A DNA stretch of 64,000 nucleotides from Pseudidiomarina aquimaris (GTDB lineage Bacteria; Pseudomonadota; Gammaproteobacteria; Enterobacterales; Alteromonadaceae): contig NZ_PIPT01000007.1 of assembly GCF_003987395.1 (NCBI RefSeq), forward strand, positions 124,001 to 188,000, read 5' to 3'. Made by a program: the position numbers and the translations under genes. Below are positions 26,969 through 36,430 of the stretch, one piece after another. Each line of letters begins with the position of its first letter. Within the stretch, counting starts at the first letter, position 1. The notes beneath the pieces were generated by a model. The model saw nothing but the letters and a program-made list of their open reading frames with translations. It did not search any database and had not been told where the DNA came from.

Positions 26969-27529
26969 TTAACTTAATGCTGGATGAGTGTTGGCGAACC
27001 AAGGCTGTTGGTTCACGCTGGCCAAAAAGTTCTGCAAATTCGGCCACTGATGAATATCCAAACGCTCACGGAACTGCGCCCAACTCAAGAAGCAGGCCAA
27101 GCGTAAGTGGGCGTCGTTTTCAGGATCCGCTTCGGGCCAATCGCGGTCGTTTAGTTCATCGAGAATCGCAATCACTCGTGAATGTTGACGCTGTAAATAG
27201 CCAATTTCTTCGATAGCAACACCGTCGCGATCGAGTAGGAATAGGTTAATCGTCGTATCGAGTGCGGTATTGACCAAGCAGTAGAGGTCAAAATCCTCGA
27301 TGTCTTCACAAAACCCTTGGTCTGCCAAATTGCGAAGATAACGTAAAATCGACGACGAATCGTGCAACTTTAGCCCATTATGAGTAAAGAACGGTACACG
27401 TTTCGCCGGAGAATTCTGCGCACTTTGCGCATAGTCCGTGGGCACTAATTCGAACTTCTGTTCATTGCGCGCCAAGACAATTCGACAATGACGCACAAAA
27501 GGTGAGGTATAGCTGCCAAATAGTTTCAT
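26969..27529 (-). CDS. Glutathione S-transferase-like protein
   Basis: The 186-residue product starts [19 protein letters not shown], a GST N-terminal domain with the cis-proline at RVPFF and the glutathione-binding DSSSIL (usual ESxxI). The C-terminal helical domain is shorter than in typical GSTs (usual total about 200-220). AGGACC lies before the ATG. It precedes the peptidase gene by 23 bases on the same strand and may share its transcript. Substrate unknown. Confidence 0.85.
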   Translation of the reverse strand: MKLFGSYTSPFVRHCRIVLARNEQKFELVPTDYAQSAQNSPAKRVPFFTHNGLKLHDSSSILRYLRNLADQGFCEDIEDFDLYCLVNTALDTTINLFLLDRDGVAIEEIGYLQRQHSRVIAILDELNDRDWPEADPENDAHLRLACFLSWAQFRERLDIHQWPNLQNFLASVNQQPWFANTHPALS

Positions 27530-27580
27530 GTTAGGTCCTGAAAAAGCTAAGCTAGAACAAACTCACAAGAGAGTAGCATA

Positions 27581-28177
27581 ATGAAAAAAGCCATACAGTA
27601 TTTACTTAAAGGTCTTGCGGTACTCCTACCGATAATTGTGACGATTGCAGTCGTTCGCTGGTTGCTGGTCACGATAGAAACAGGGCTCAGGCCCATCTGG
27701 GTCGCCGCCTTGGGCGAAACTTACTACTTCCCGGGGCTCGCATTTTTAAGCTTTCTCGGCCTTGCCTTCTTAATTGGCTTCAGTGCGCGCTGGGCATTAC
27801 TCAATAATCTATGGGAGTTGCCCGGCAAAATTATGAACAAAATGCCCGTGCTGGATACCGTATACGGCACTATCAACGATGTCATTGAGATGATGTCGGG
27901 TAAGAACTTCGCAGATGAGTCGGTGGTTCTGGTTACGTTGCCAGGCGGCGATGTGCGACTGATTGGTATTGTCACCAAGAAAAGTAGCGACGGCGATCGC
28001 TTAGCGCAGTTTCTTGAGGATGACCACGTCGCTGTGTTTTTGCCGATGAGTTACAATGTCGGCGGCTATATGGTGATGGTGCCACGTAGCTGTATTGAAG
28101 CAATAGATATGAGTCCTGCCGATGCCCTGCAGCTGACTATCAGCGCTGGGTTAGGCAAAAAACAAGCCAAGGAGTAG
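27581..28177 (+). CDS. DUF502 membrane protein
   Basis: The 198-residue protein has two hydrophobic segments near the N terminus (about residues 8-30 and 48-68), separated by a short loop. A cytoplasmic or periplasmic domain follows with the family motifs PGKIMNKMPVLDTVYGTINDV and FLPMSYNVGGYMVMVP (given in part). DUF502 is widespread and of unknown function. The esterase gene begins 3 bases after its stop, and its ribosome site AAGGAG lies inside this gene's end, so the two are translated together. Confidence 0.85.
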   Translation: MKKAIQYLLKGLAVLLPIIVTIAVVRWLLVTIETGLRPIWVAALGETYYFPGLAFLSFLGLAFLIGFSARWALLNNLWELPGKIMNKMPVLDTVYGTINDVIEMMSGKNFADESVVLVTLPGGDVRLIGIVTKKSSDGDRLAQFLEDDHVAVFLPMSYNVGGYMVMVPRSCIEAIDMSPADALQLTISAGLGKKQAKE

Positions 28178-28180
28178 TCA

Positions 28181-28837
28181 ATGGCCCTTTTGCCATGTGT
28201 TGAAATCGAGCCGAATGAACCCGCTAACCGTGCCATTATTTGGCTACACGGGTTAGGCGCAGACGGTAATGACTTTGCCCCGATTGTCCCGCACATTCAA
28301 GCGCCAGCGGGCGCCCACATTCGCTTTGTGTTTCCTCATGCACCGCAGATGCCCGTCACCATCAATGGTGGCATGCGTATGCCTGCTTGGTACGATATTT
28401 TAGAAATGTCGATTGCACGGAAAGTGGATGATGCGCAATTACGCGCCTCGGCAGCCGCCATACGCGATCTTATTGCGCGTGAACAAGAGCGTGGTATTGC
28501 GGCCGAGCATATTATTCTGGCAGGCTTTTCACAAGGCGGCGCGGTGGCGTACGAGACAGCATTAACCCACAACGAAAAGCTCGGTGGTTTGATGGCACTC
28601 TCCACTTATTTGGCGACCCATGAATCTATCGCACTCGACCCAGCCAACAAAGAGCTTCCGATTCTCATTCAGCACGGCAGCCAAGACCCGGTGGTACCCG
28701 AGTCACTCGGCAAGCATGCCTATCAGTGGCTTACCGAGCAAGGCTATCATGCGGAGTATCAAAGCTTCCAGATGCAGCACCAAGTCTGTGCCGAACAGAT
28801 CGTTGCTATCAATAAGTGGTTAAGCGAGCACCTGTAA
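28181..28837 (+). CDS. Carboxylesterase/phospholipase, alpha/beta hydrolase (YpfH/EstB-like)
   Basis: The product has 218 residues, the usual length for this family. WLHGLGADGNDF forms the oxyanion region, GFSQGGAVAYE carries the nucleophile serine, and the C-terminal part has HGSQDPVVP (Asp) and the region for the catalytic His near the end. The expected GHE/GHS histidine block is altered here to QMQHQVC, so the His position should be checked. Family members act on short-chain esters and lysophospholipids. It overlaps the convergent purK end by 18 bases. Confidence 0.82.
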   Translation: MALLPCVEIEPNEPANRAIIWLHGLGADGNDFAPIVPHIQAPAGAHIRFVFPHAPQMPVTINGGMRMPAWYDILEMSIARKVDDAQLRASAAAIRDLIAREQERGIAAEHIILAGFSQGGAVAYETALTHNEKLGGLMALSTYLATHESIALDPANKELPILIQHGSQDPVVPESLGKHAYQWLTEQGYHAEYQSFQMQHQVCAEQIVAINKWLSEHL

Positions 28838-29905
28838 ACGCTCGCGCCATTGCTTGACCCAAGTTTTCGCAGTCGCTAAGTTCGCGGTACGAATATTCAC
28901 GTGCCCGACTTTGCGACCCGGTCTAGGATCCTTGTTATACCAATGACATTGGGCGTCTTGATGGTGCCACAACCCTACTGGAATTTGCTGGGCGCCAATA
29001 ACGTTCAGCATCAGCGTGGGTTCGATATGCAACTGTGGGAACGGCATGCCGGTAAGCGCGCGCATGTGTAAGTCGAATTGACTGCAATTCGCGCCACTCA
29101 TGGTCCAGTGTCCCGAGTTGTGGACCCGCGGCGCCACTTCATTAATCAATAACTCAGCTTCTTTGCCTTCGCCGACGACAAAAAATTCAATTGCGAACAC
29201 ACCTACATAATTCAGTGCCGTGGTTAAGCGGTGAAAGGCTTCTTCAGCTTGCTGCTGCAGTGCTTCCGGCACCTCATCTATACCGCCTAAGCTGTAGCTC
29301 AGAATACCTTGGGTGTGAACGTTGGTGATCAACGGATAACAGCAAACGCTGCCATCTTTTCCGCGAGCGCCGACCAACGAAACTTCCTTATTGAAAGGAA
29401 TCATATGCTCGGCAATACCTGGCTCTTTGCCCGCTTCTGCAGCGAGCGCCTGAATGTCATCGCCGGGTTTAAAGCGCCATTGGCCCTTGCCGTCGTATCC
29501 ACCGCGAGCCGCCTTCAGTACCAGCGGCTGCTCGGCTTTGCTCAAGAGCTTCTCTAATTCGCTCACCGTGCCATAACTTTGCCATGGCGAGGTGCCAACG
29601 CGGCAATCGTCGAACAATTTTTTCTCTGCACGGCGGTCGGTCAGGCTTTTGATCCGTGCCGGGTCCATAAGGAATTTGTCGTGTGCCGCAGCGATAACAT
29701 CAGCAGGAATCGCTTCATGTTCCCAACTCACGACATCGGCCCAGTCAATTGCTTCAGCGAGCGTCCATGGCAAAGCGACATGCGCAGAAAGTGGCTTCAC
29801 TTCTTGCGTGCGCGTGCTGAATAGCAGGCATTCATGGCCATGGCTGATGCCACTGGCGCCTAACATTTGACCTAATTGGCCATCACCGACAAACAACACC
29901 TTCAT
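28820..29905 (-). CDS. purK: N5-carboxyaminoimidazole ribonucleotide synthase
   Basis: The 361-residue ATP-grasp protein begins with the GDGQLGQML nucleotide loop and has [22 protein letters not shown] and the [13 protein letters not shown] block typical of PurK. It carboxylates aminoimidazole ribonucleotide using ATP and bicarbonate in de novo purine synthesis. The start overlaps the purE stop as ATGA. The last bases overlap the convergent esterase gene. Confidence 0.96.
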   Translation of the reverse strand: MKVLFVGDGQLGQMLGASGISHGHECLLFSTRTQEVKPLSAHVALPWTLAEAIDWADVVSWEHEAIPADVIAAAHDKFLMDPARIKSLTDRRAEKKLFDDCRVGTSPWQSYGTVSELEKLLSKAEQPLVLKAARGGYDGKGQWRFKPGDDIQALAAEAGKEPGIAEHMIPFNKEVSLVGARGKDGSVCCYPLITNVHTQGILSYSLGGIDEVPEALQQQAEEAFHRLTTALNYVGVFAIEFFVVGEGKEAELLINEVAPRVHNSGHWTMSGANCSQFDLHMRALTGMPFPQLHIEPTLMLNVIGAQQIPVGLWHHQDAQCHWYNKDPRPGRKVGHVNIRTANLATAKTWVKQWRERLQVLA

Positions 29906-30396
29906 GCGTCAGGTAACTCCAGTTTTGGACCGTTCATCACTTTTTCTTTTTGTGCCTTACGAAACGCATTTACATTCTCGCGCACCGCCGCGTCCGTGGT
30001 ACCGATGATTTGTGCTGCCAACAAGCCCGCATTTGCGGCGCCTGCCTGGCCAATCGCCAGTGTACCAACAGCCACGCCTTTCGGCATTTGTACAATCGAC
30101 AATAAGCTATCCAAGCCTTTCAATTGCTTACTTGGTACTGGAACGCCCAGCACTGGAATGGCCGTGTACGCAGCCAGCATACCCGGCAGATGGGCAGCGC
30201 CACCGGCGCCAGCAATGACGACAGGAACACCATCTTGCTCGGCTTGCGCCATCGATGATTTAAGAAGATCAGGGGTTCGGTGTGCAGACACAACCTCAGC
30301 GCGCCACTCAACACCAAGGTCTTTCAGCATTTGTGCGGCATGTTGCATAACGGGCCAGTCTGACTGTGAGCCCATAAGAATGAGAACGGGTGCCAT
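29902..30396 (-). CDS. purE: N5-carboxyaminoimidazole ribonucleotide mutase
   Basis: The 164-residue protein carries the class I PurE signature: [18 protein letters not shown] and [10 protein letters not shown]. It converts N5-CAIR to CAIR, the next purine step after PurK. AAGGAG lies upstream of the ATG, and the stop overlaps the purK start. The gene pair is arranged purE-purK as in most gammaproteobacteria. A purine riboswitch is not visible in the short leader. Confidence 0.97.
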   Translation of the reverse strand: MAPVLILMGSQSDWPVMQHAAQMLKDLGVEWRAEVVSAHRTPDLLKSSMAQAEQDGVPVVIAGAGGAAHLPGMLAAYTAIPVLGVPVPSKQLKGLDSLLSIVQMPKGVAVGTLAIGQAGAANAGLLAAQIIGTTDAAVRENVNAFRKAQKEKVMNGPKLELPDA

Positions 30397-30453
30397 GAGC
30401 TGCTCCTTTTTGAAAGGTGCGAATTGTAGCTAGGCACGCCGCTCGGTGCAAAT

Positions 30454-31467
30454 TTATTGTGCGACTTTTAGCCGGTTGCGGCCTTGGCTTTTGGCTTGGT
30501 AAAGCGCAGAATCCGCGGCTTCCATCCATTCGCCCCACTGCTGACCGGCTTTTAACTCTGCGAGCCCACCGCTTGCCGTAACGGTCACTGTAAGCGACTT
30601 CACGGTAAACGGGTCGTGTCGGATACGATCGAGAATATCGGTGGCGACGTCCGCTGCTGCTTTCCTTGCCGTGTTTGGCATAATCACCACAAACTCCGCG
30701 CCACTGCTACGGATCACACTATCATGCTCGCGCGCGGCGTTGCGGATGCGGCGCGCTGCCTCTTCGAGCACTTTATCGCCGAATAGGTAGCCATAGCGAT
30801 CGTTGACACTCTGGAACGAGTCCATATCAATTTGCAATAGCGAAACAGGCTTCTTCGCTCGTTCAGATTTTTGGATTGCCTGCATCACCATATCACTTAG
30901 ATACTCGCGTTTAATGCAGCCTGTTAACGAGTCGGTCGCAGCTGCGGTAAAGAGCTTACGCTGCATGCTACTCATCATGATCAAAAACGCCGCACCGACA
31001 CCAATAAGCACCAACATTGACACTGCGACACGCCACGCATAGTCAAAGGGTAACACTTGATAAATGACGGCGGCGAACAAGGCATAAATAAGCATGATGA
31101 CCAACACAAAGATGGTCTTATCGAACATAAAGAAGACCATCGCAAGTATCGGGTACATCCAATACACGCCCATGATGCCGGCAGACTTCATCGATACGCT
31201 GACGAGCGTCCCTAAACAACAGATAACCAAGAAGTTAATCCACTGCGGTGCGAGCTCGTTGCGGTAAAGGTAGCCAATTAAAATAAAGCCAATAGCCACA
31301 CAGAATAATGCGGCTGCCGCAGCATAACTTCCTTCGAGAGCTGAGTAGATAGAAGTGCCAGCGATGACCAATCCAGAACCAAAGTAGATGGTACGCATTG
31401 CCAGCAGGCGGAAGTGTTGCCACAAATCGAAGGTCGCAGATGGGCTAGTTGTAGATACTGGCGTCAT
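30454..31467 (-). CDS. Membrane GGDEF protein with degenerate active site (SGAEF)
   Basis: The 337-residue protein has about six hydrophobic helices (residues 22-165), then a GGDEF domain. The signature reads SGAEF (255-259) instead of GG(D/E)EF, so the first Gly and the catalytic acidic residue are lost. The metal-site Asp in LLQIDMD and the inhibitory-site motif REHD (246-249) are kept. It therefore probably binds c-di-GMP without making it, or it modulates a partner. The adjacent paralogue (31529-32572) has the intact motif at the same residue numbers, so a tandem duplication is likely. Confidence 0.88.
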   Translation of the reverse strand: MTPVSTTSPSATFDLWQHFRLLAMRTIYFGSGLVIAGTSIYSALEGSYAAAAALFCVAIGFILIGYLYRNELAPQWINFLVICCLGTLVSVSMKSAGIMGVYWMYPILAMVFFMFDKTIFVLVIMLIYALFAAVIYQVLPFDYAWRVAVSMLVLIGVGAAFLIMMSSMQRKLFTAAATDSLTGCIKREYLSDMVMQAIQKSERAKKPVSLLQIDMDSFQSVNDRYGYLFGDKVLEEAARRIRNAAREHDSVIRSSGAEFVVIMPNTARKAAADVATDILDRIRHDPFTVKSLTVTVTASGGLAELKAGQQWGEWMEAADSALYQAKSQGRNRLKVAQ

Positions 31468-31528
31468 AATTATGTCCGAATTCGTTTTTATGCTGTTAAC
31501 TTTAACTGCTTTCTGATTATTTGCCTAG

Positions 31529-32572
31529 CTAGGTTATGGCCTGAGCCTCTGGCTTCGCTTTACTGACCTTACGCACTTGATTTCTACCCTTACGTTTGGC
31601 TTCAAGTAAAGCAGTATCTGCAGCGTTTAGCCACTCTACCCAGGTTTGTCCTTTGCTTAGCTCAGCGACACCGAGCGACATGGTAATAGAGACTGTTGCG
31701 TTTTTGCCGTTAAAAGCCGTATCGGCAACCAAAGCGCGCAATTTTTCCGCCGCCCGCATCGCTTCTTCGAGCTTGGTCGAGGGAAGAACAATTAAAAATT
31801 CTTCGCCGCCAACTCGAAATAATTGGTCTTCTTTCCGCAACACAGTGCGCATGCGCTCGGCAACCTGCTTGAGAATTTGGTCACCAAACAAGTGACCATG
31901 TTGGTCATTTAATTGCTTAAAATGGTCGAGATCAGCCATCACCAAGGTCGCTGCACGGCCGTAGCGCGCGTTGCTATAAATCGATTGTTCTAAAACTTGG
32001 GTGACGAGGTGCCGATTGTTCAACCCCGTTAAGGTGTCCGTCACTACCATTTTTCGTAATAGCTTTTGCAGCTCAGTGAGCAAAACGACGAACACCGAAC
32101 CCAACACACAAATAATTACTAAAGTCGTGGCAATCCGCCAACCATCGTCAAGGGGCATCGTCAGTACAGCGGTCGCTGAAAAAATAAGGGTCAGCGCAAC
32201 TGCGGCAACAATACCGGCTGCGCCGCTAAATACGAAAAAGCAGGCAACCAGAAGAGGGTAGGTCCAGTAAACGCCAATATGTCCGTTTAAATAAATGGAC
32301 ATCACGCTAATAACGGTCAGTAAGGCGACAAATACAACGCGGATAAGAATTGGAATGCGCTGGCCTTGGTAGCGCCATGCCATCATCGTAAAGAAAATGC
32401 CTGCGGCAAGAATAACTAAAGCTTGTGCGGTATTACCCAAGAGGAATTGCGCGATCGACAAAAGCAGCTCAGTGATACCACCCGCCCAAATGATGTTCCC
32501 GGTGACCTTGATTTTGAACTTCTGCAACAGCTCATCTGCAGAAGCGTGTGATTTCGTAACTGTCCGCTGCAT
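31529..32572 (-). CDS. Membrane diguanylate cyclase (GGDEF, intact)
   Basis: The 347-residue protein has about six hydrophobic helices and a C-terminal GGDEF domain with GGEEF (255-259) and the inhibitory site RKED (246-249). DLDHFKQLNDQHGH supplies the metal site. It should synthesise c-di-GMP under product feedback. It shares length, topology and features such as GVYW-YP in the membrane region with the downstream paralogue, which has lost the catalytic motif. The sensor domain is not one I recognise by name. Confidence 0.9.
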   Translation of the reverse strand: MQRTVTKSHASADELLQKFKIKVTGNIIWAGGITELLLSIAQFLLGNTAQALVILAAGIFFTMMAWRYQGQRIPILIRVVFVALLTVISVMSIYLNGHIGVYWTYPLLVACFFVFSGAAGIVAAVALTLIFSATAVLTMPLDDGWRIATTLVIICVLGSVFVVLLTELQKLLRKMVVTDTLTGLNNRHLVTQVLEQSIYSNARYGRAATLVMADLDHFKQLNDQHGHLFGDQILKQVAERMRTVLRKEDQLFRVGGEEFLIVLPSTKLEEAMRAAEKLRALVADTAFNGKNATVSITMSLGVAELSKGQTWVEWLNAADTALLEAKRKGRNQVRKVSKAKPEAQAIT

Positions 32573-32680
32573 CAGATTTCCCAGTCCTTTGTCTCAAAGC
32601 TATCGCCTAGTTCTAGGAATAGCAAGCCGAATGCGGCACAATGCTCGTATCATCATGGGTTATTTTCACGAGGTTTTATC

Positions 32681-33229
32681 ATGCTACTCAATGCTAGCGA
32701 CAGTCTTATTGTGATTGTTGATGTGCAAGAAAAGCTTGCGCCAGTTATTCATCAACGCGATCAGCTTATTGGTCGTATGCGTTGGTTAGGTGAAATCGCC
32801 AATGAATTATCTGTCTCCATGGTGGTCACCGAGCAATACCCAAAAGGGCTGGGCATAAGTGTAGACGATTTATCCGCGGTGATAGAAAACTCCCGCGTGA
32901 TTGAGAAAATGCACTTCAGCGCCTGGCAAGAGCCAGCCTTTGTCGATGCTGTGCAACAAGCCGAGAAGCGCCAAATTGTACTGATGGGCATGGAAACCCA
33001 CGTCTGCATTCTACAAACCGCCATTGATATGAAGGCTGCTGGTTATTCGGTGTTTGTTGTCGAAGATGCCGTCGGCTCACGTCGTGAGACTGATAAACAA
33101 GCTGGCTTAGCACGGCTACGGCAGCACAATATCGAAATCATTACTTCGGAAATGGCCGCCTACGAATGGCTGCACCGCAGTGGCAATGATACTTTCCGTC
33201 ATATCACCAAGAACTGGATCCGAGGATAA
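32681..33229 (+). CDS. Isochorismatase-family cysteine hydrolase (YcaC-like)
   Basis: The 182-residue product has the catalytic trio of the family: Asp in IVDVQEKL, Lys in TEQYPKGLG, and Cys in METHVCIL. The cis-peptide region GMETHVC is typical. Members hydrolyse amides or enol ethers; YcaC-like proteins have no settled substrate. No enterobactin or phenazine genes are near, so a siderophore role is unlikely. It is a single gene on the plus strand. Confidence 0.88.
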   Translation: MLLNASDSLIVIVDVQEKLAPVIHQRDQLIGRMRWLGEIANELSVSMVVTEQYPKGLGISVDDLSAVIENSRVIEKMHFSAWQEPAFVDAVQQAEKRQIVLMGMETHVCILQTAIDMKAAGYSVFVVEDAVGSRRETDKQAGLARLRQHNIEIITSEMAAYEWLHRSGNDTFRHITKNWIRG

Positions 33230-33256
33230 GCTTTAGATCTTGCTAAAAAACTTCAT

Positions 33257-33284
33257 TTGACAGGGGATTAATTGAGCGTATACT
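33257..33284 (+). promoter_or_regulatory. Sigma-70 promoter of the cold-shock gene
   Basis: A perfect -35 box TTGACA (33257-33262) is followed after 16 bases by TATACT (33279-33284), close to the consensus -10. Transcription would start near 33291, giving a leader of about 138 bases before the cold-shock ATG. Long structured leaders are known for cspA-type mRNAs, where they aid low-temperature expression. Confidence 0.75.
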
Positions 33285-33428
33285 GAACGCCGCTAGAAAA
33301 ATTCGGCTGTCTAATTGTGGCCTGTTACGAAGTCTATTGCTGTACCTCGTTTTGTAAGTCCCAAGTAATACACGTATTTTTATTAGCAAGACCCTAGATT
33401 TTCACATGCATTACGAGGAATATTCAGC

Positions 33429-33635
33429 ATGTCTACTGTAACTGGTAAAGTAAAATTCTTTAACGAAGCTAAAGGTTTCGGTTTCATCGAGCAAGAGCAA
33501 GGCGCAGACGTATTCGTACATTTCAGCGCTATCCAGTCTGAAGGTTTCAAAACCTTAGCTGAAGGTCAAACTGTACAGTTTACCATCGCTCAAGGCCCTA
33601 AAGGTCCACAAGCTGAAAACGTAGTACCTATGTAA
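33429..33635 (+). CDS. Cold-shock protein (CspA family)
   Basis: The 68-residue protein is a complete cold-shock domain with the RNA-binding motifs KGFGFIEQE (RNP1) and DVFVHFSAI (RNP2). Csp proteins bind single-stranded RNA and DNA and melt structures that block translation at low temperature. The long leader and strong upstream promoter support cold-type regulation, though several Csp paralogues are constitutive. A terminator lies just downstream. Paralogue (cspA, C, D or E) cannot be decided. Confidence 0.95.
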   Translation: MSTVTGKVKFFNEAKGFGFIEQEQGADVFVHFSAIQSEGFKTLAEGQTVQFTIAQGPKGPQAENVVPM

Positions 33636-33676
33636 GACGTTGCTTTCGCAACGCATTTAGCGAAACGAATTTTAAG

Positions 33677-33702
33677 AAGCCGCTCATTGAGCGGCTTTTT
33701 TT
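33677..33702 (+). terminator. Rho-independent terminator of the cold-shock gene
   Basis: A 7-bp stem (gccgctc / gagcggc) with an ATT loop at 33679-33695 is followed by seven T residues. It lies about 40 bases after the csp stop and overlaps the 3' end of the convergent cysE gene by 2 bases. Confidence 0.9.
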
Positions 33703-34513
33703 ATGACTTGTCCTGCTCTGATTCAGGCTCTTGTTTGCGCCGTTCAGCAGCCTCCTGTTCCGCCGAAATAAAATCCATATCGTCCATCTCGACTTCTGGT
33801 ATTTCTTCGCAGACGTTCCCACCAAGCTGATTCACTGCACTGCACAGATCCCCTACTTTTTGATCGAGCAAATGTACATGGTCGAGCATACGGCCTATAG
33901 CAGTGGCAACGGGGTCAGGGTTATCTGGTGAAATCGCATAAGCATCAAAGCCATACTGCTTGGCCATCGCCGCACGCCGTTCATTAACTTCTTTGCTTAC
34001 TTTGGTATGTGCCACACGCGCAGGTATCCCCACCACTGTCGTTTCATCCGGCACATCTTTCACCACGACTGCATTAGAGCCTATCCGCGCTGTTTGACCG
34101 ATGGTTACTGGGCCAAGCACCTTTGCGCCGGCACCAATGACTACGCCATCTTTCAGGGTTGGATGACGCTTGCCTTGGTTCCAGCTCGTTCCACCTAAGG
34201 TGACGCCATGATAGATAGTAACGTCATCGCCAATTTCGGCAGTTTCGCCAATAACCACGCCCATACCATGATCAATAAAGAAACGGCGACCGATGCGCGC
34301 ACCCGGGTGTATCTCGATACCCGTGAGCCAACGCGCCAACGTCGAAGTAAAGCGCGCCAGCCAGTAGAAACGCCAACTCCAAAGCTTATGGCTAAGGCGG
34401 TGCCACCAGATAGCATGTAGCCCTGGATAGGTGGTTAGTACCTCAAACCAATTACGCGCCGCTGGGTCACGGGCGTAAACGCTTTGAATATCTTCGCGGA
34501 TGCGCTGAAACAT
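33701..34513 (-). CDS. cysE: Serine O-acetyltransferase
   Basis: The 270-residue protein is a left-handed beta-helix acetyltransferase. Diagnostic blocks are [36 protein letters not shown] (given in part), [11 protein letters not shown] and the [18 protein letters not shown] repeat. It acetylates serine with acetyl-CoA in the first step of cysteine synthesis. It is of the short N-terminal form with an acidic, helical C-terminal extension of about 75 residues, unlike E. coli CysE. Feedback by cysteine is expected for the family. Confidence 0.93.
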   Translation of the reverse strand: MFQRIREDIQSVYARDPAARNWFEVLTTYPGLHAIWWHRLSHKLWSWRFYWLARFTSTLARWLTGIEIHPGARIGRRFFIDHGMGVVIGETAEIGDDVTIYHGVTLGGTSWNQGKRHPTLKDGVVIGAGAKVLGPVTIGQTARIGSNAVVVKDVPDETTVVGIPARVAHTKVSKEVNERRAAMAKQYGFDAYAISPDNPDPVATAIGRMLDHVHLLDQKVGDLCSAVNQLGGNVCEEIPEVEMDDMDFISAEQEAAERRKQEPESEQDKS

Positions 34514-34677
34514 AAGGCTCTGATCCTAAACTTGTACTTGAAGGTTAAGTATACCAATTTCCGCCCCCTTGCGTTAACCGTGCTGTTTTCTGCGGTAACT
34601 TTAAGGCGCTTTGCTTGCCATCGTTTGGCGGAAAGGCGTAAGGTGAAGAATTCATCAGCAGCAAACAGAGGACTCCA

Positions 34678-35979
34678 ATGATGACCAAGAAAACGCCCCT
34701 AGCCTTAATAACGGCGAGCTTGCTCGCTGCGAGTACGCTTGCCCATGCCGATACTCTGATCTACGCAGGGCAGCTGATTGACGGTACGGGTGCAGCGCCG
34801 GTTGAGGATCAAACCATCATTATCGCCGACGGTCGCATCAAAGCAATTGTCGATGGTTTTCAACAGGCAACTGCCGATGATGACGTGATTGACCGTCGCA
34901 ATGGCACGGTCATGCCTGGGTTTATCGACATGCACACGCACCTCACCTCTGAGATGTCACAAGGCAGTTATATTCACAAGTTCACCAAGAGTGCCGCTGA
35001 TGTCACCCTCGACTCGGTCAACTACGCGAAGAAGACCTTACATGCCGGCTTCACCACCGTACGTGACTTGGGCGACTCTTATGATGCCAGTATTGCTTTG
35101 CGTAACGCGGTCAATGCCGGAAAAGTTGAAGGCCCACGGATCTTCACCTCTGGTAAATCGATTGCCACAACAGGCGGTCATGCAGACCCGACCAACGGTG
35201 CAAAGGCCGACCTCTACCCTTCACCTACCCCAGCTGACGGTGTCATCAATGGCCCGTATGAAGCGCGTGAAGCGGTCCGAGCTCGCTATCAAGACGGCGC
35301 AGATCTAATTAAACTGACGGTAACCGGCGGTGTCCTGAGTGTGGCGAAAAGTGGCCAAAACCCGCAGTTCATGATGGATGAAATTGAAGGTATCGTAAAC
35401 ACAGCCCGTGATTATGAAATGAAAGTCACCGTCCACGCCCACGGTAAAGAAGGCATGTTGCGTGCCATCAAAGCGGGCGTCAATTCGATTGAACATGGTA
35501 CCTACATGGACCAGGAAGTGATGGATGCCATGAAAGCCAAAGGCGTCTATTACGTGCCGACCATTACCGCTGGCAAATCTGTCGCAGAACGCGCAGAAAT
35601 TCCGGGATACTTCCCGAAACTGGTAGAGCCGAAAGCTAAGGCCATTGGTCCGAAGATCCAAGGCACCTTTGCCGAAGCATACAAGCAAGGGGTGAAAATC
35701 GCCTTCGGTACCGACGCTGGGGTGTTTGACCACGGTGAAAACGCCCGCGAATTTGGTTATATGGTCGAAGCCGGCATGCCTGCATTAGAAGCCATCAAAG
35801 CCGCAACCTTCGAGGCCGCTACTTTGCTGGGTACCATCGATGACTTTGGTACTTTAGAGGTCGGCAAGCGCGCCGATGTGGTGGCCACTGAAGGCAACCC
35901 GCTGGAAAACATCGACGCGTTGAGTCATCTTAACCTGGTGATGAAAGACGGTAAGGTGTACAAAAATACCGTTAACTAA
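34678..35979 (+). CDS. Exported metal-dependent amidohydrolase (imidazolonepropionase-like)
   Basis: The 433-residue protein has a signal peptide ending near AHAD, then an amidohydrolase barrel with the metal motif GFIDMHTHL, a probable metal-bridging lysine in LIKLTVTGG, TVHAHGKEG, SIEHGTYMD and FGTDAGVFDH. Such proteins are often called Xaa-Pro dipeptidases or imidazolonepropionase-like hydrolases; the true substrate is uncertain. Periplasmic location fits a peptide- or amide-scavenging role alongside the S9 enzymes. AGAGGA precedes ATG 34678. Confidence 0.87.
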   Translation: MMTKKTPLALITASLLAASTLAHADTLIYAGQLIDGTGAAPVEDQTIIIADGRIKAIVDGFQQATADDDVIDRRNGTVMPGFIDMHTHLTSEMSQGSYIHKFTKSAADVTLDSVNYAKKTLHAGFTTVRDLGDSYDASIALRNAVNAGKVEGPRIFTSGKSIATTGGHADPTNGAKADLYPSPTPADGVINGPYEAREAVRARYQDGADLIKLTVTGGVLSVAKSGQNPQFMMDEIEGIVNTARDYEMKVTVHAHGKEGMLRAIKAGVNSIEHGTYMDQEVMDAMKAKGVYYVPTITAGKSVAERAEIPGYFPKLVEPKAKAIGPKIQGTFAEAYKQGVKIAFGTDAGVFDHGENAREFGYMVEAGMPALEAIKAATFEAATLLGTIDDFGTLEVGKRADVVATEGNPLENIDALSHLNLVMKDGKVYKNTVN

Positions 35980-36430
35980 AATCCTTTAACAGTTGGCGGA
36001 CGTCAGCCAGTATGACGTCCTCCAACTCTTTCTCATAACCTTCCCGCTCATCATCCATTTTGCGGATCTCAGCCTTTGGATACTGCTTTCGCGCTTCATG
36101 CGTAGGCATATGCTTAATACGCTCATACATTGAGTGTAAACCGCTATAGCGCTCGGCGTAATCGATCTTGCTGGGCTCTACTCGTAGATCGAGCAGTACT
36201 ACCAAGCGTAACGCTCCCTCTGACAATGGACACTGACCTTGGTCCATGGCTTTGGCGATGGTCACGATACTCTCATGCAAACGCTCGTTACGTTTGCCTA
36301 TGGCCTCATCGCGGCGCTTGTTTTGGCTCTGCAATTGACTCAGTAGGCGGCCCGCAATAAACGCTAGTATGGCAATCGTTACGACGCCAACAACTAACAG
36401 CGCCCAAGTCCACCATGGTAATTCAGACAT
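35972..36430 (-). CDS. DUF2489 membrane protein
   Basis: From ATG 36430 the product is 152 residues: one N-terminal membrane helix (WWTWALLVVGVVTIAILAF), then a charged helical domain ending LEDVILADVRQLLKDF. The signature MDQGQCPLSEGALRL matches DUF2489 as I recall it. Function unknown. The start lies 8 bases inside the end of yihI on the same strand, so it is coupled to yihI. The 3' end overlaps the convergent amidohydrolase gene by 8 bases. Confidence 0.78.
   Translation of the reverse strand: MSELPWWTWALLVVGVVTIAILAFIAGRLLSQLQSQNKRRDEAIGKRNERLHESIVTIAKAMDQGQCPLSEGALRLVVLLDLRVEPSKIDYAERYSGLHSMYERIKHMPTHEARKQYPKAEIRKMDDEREGYEKELEDVILADVRQLLKDFS

Noticed and set aside
29876-30433. 185-codon plus-strand frame
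   Set aside because: It lies opposite purE, which is certain; composition is Ala/Cys/Ser-rich and typical of antisense frames.
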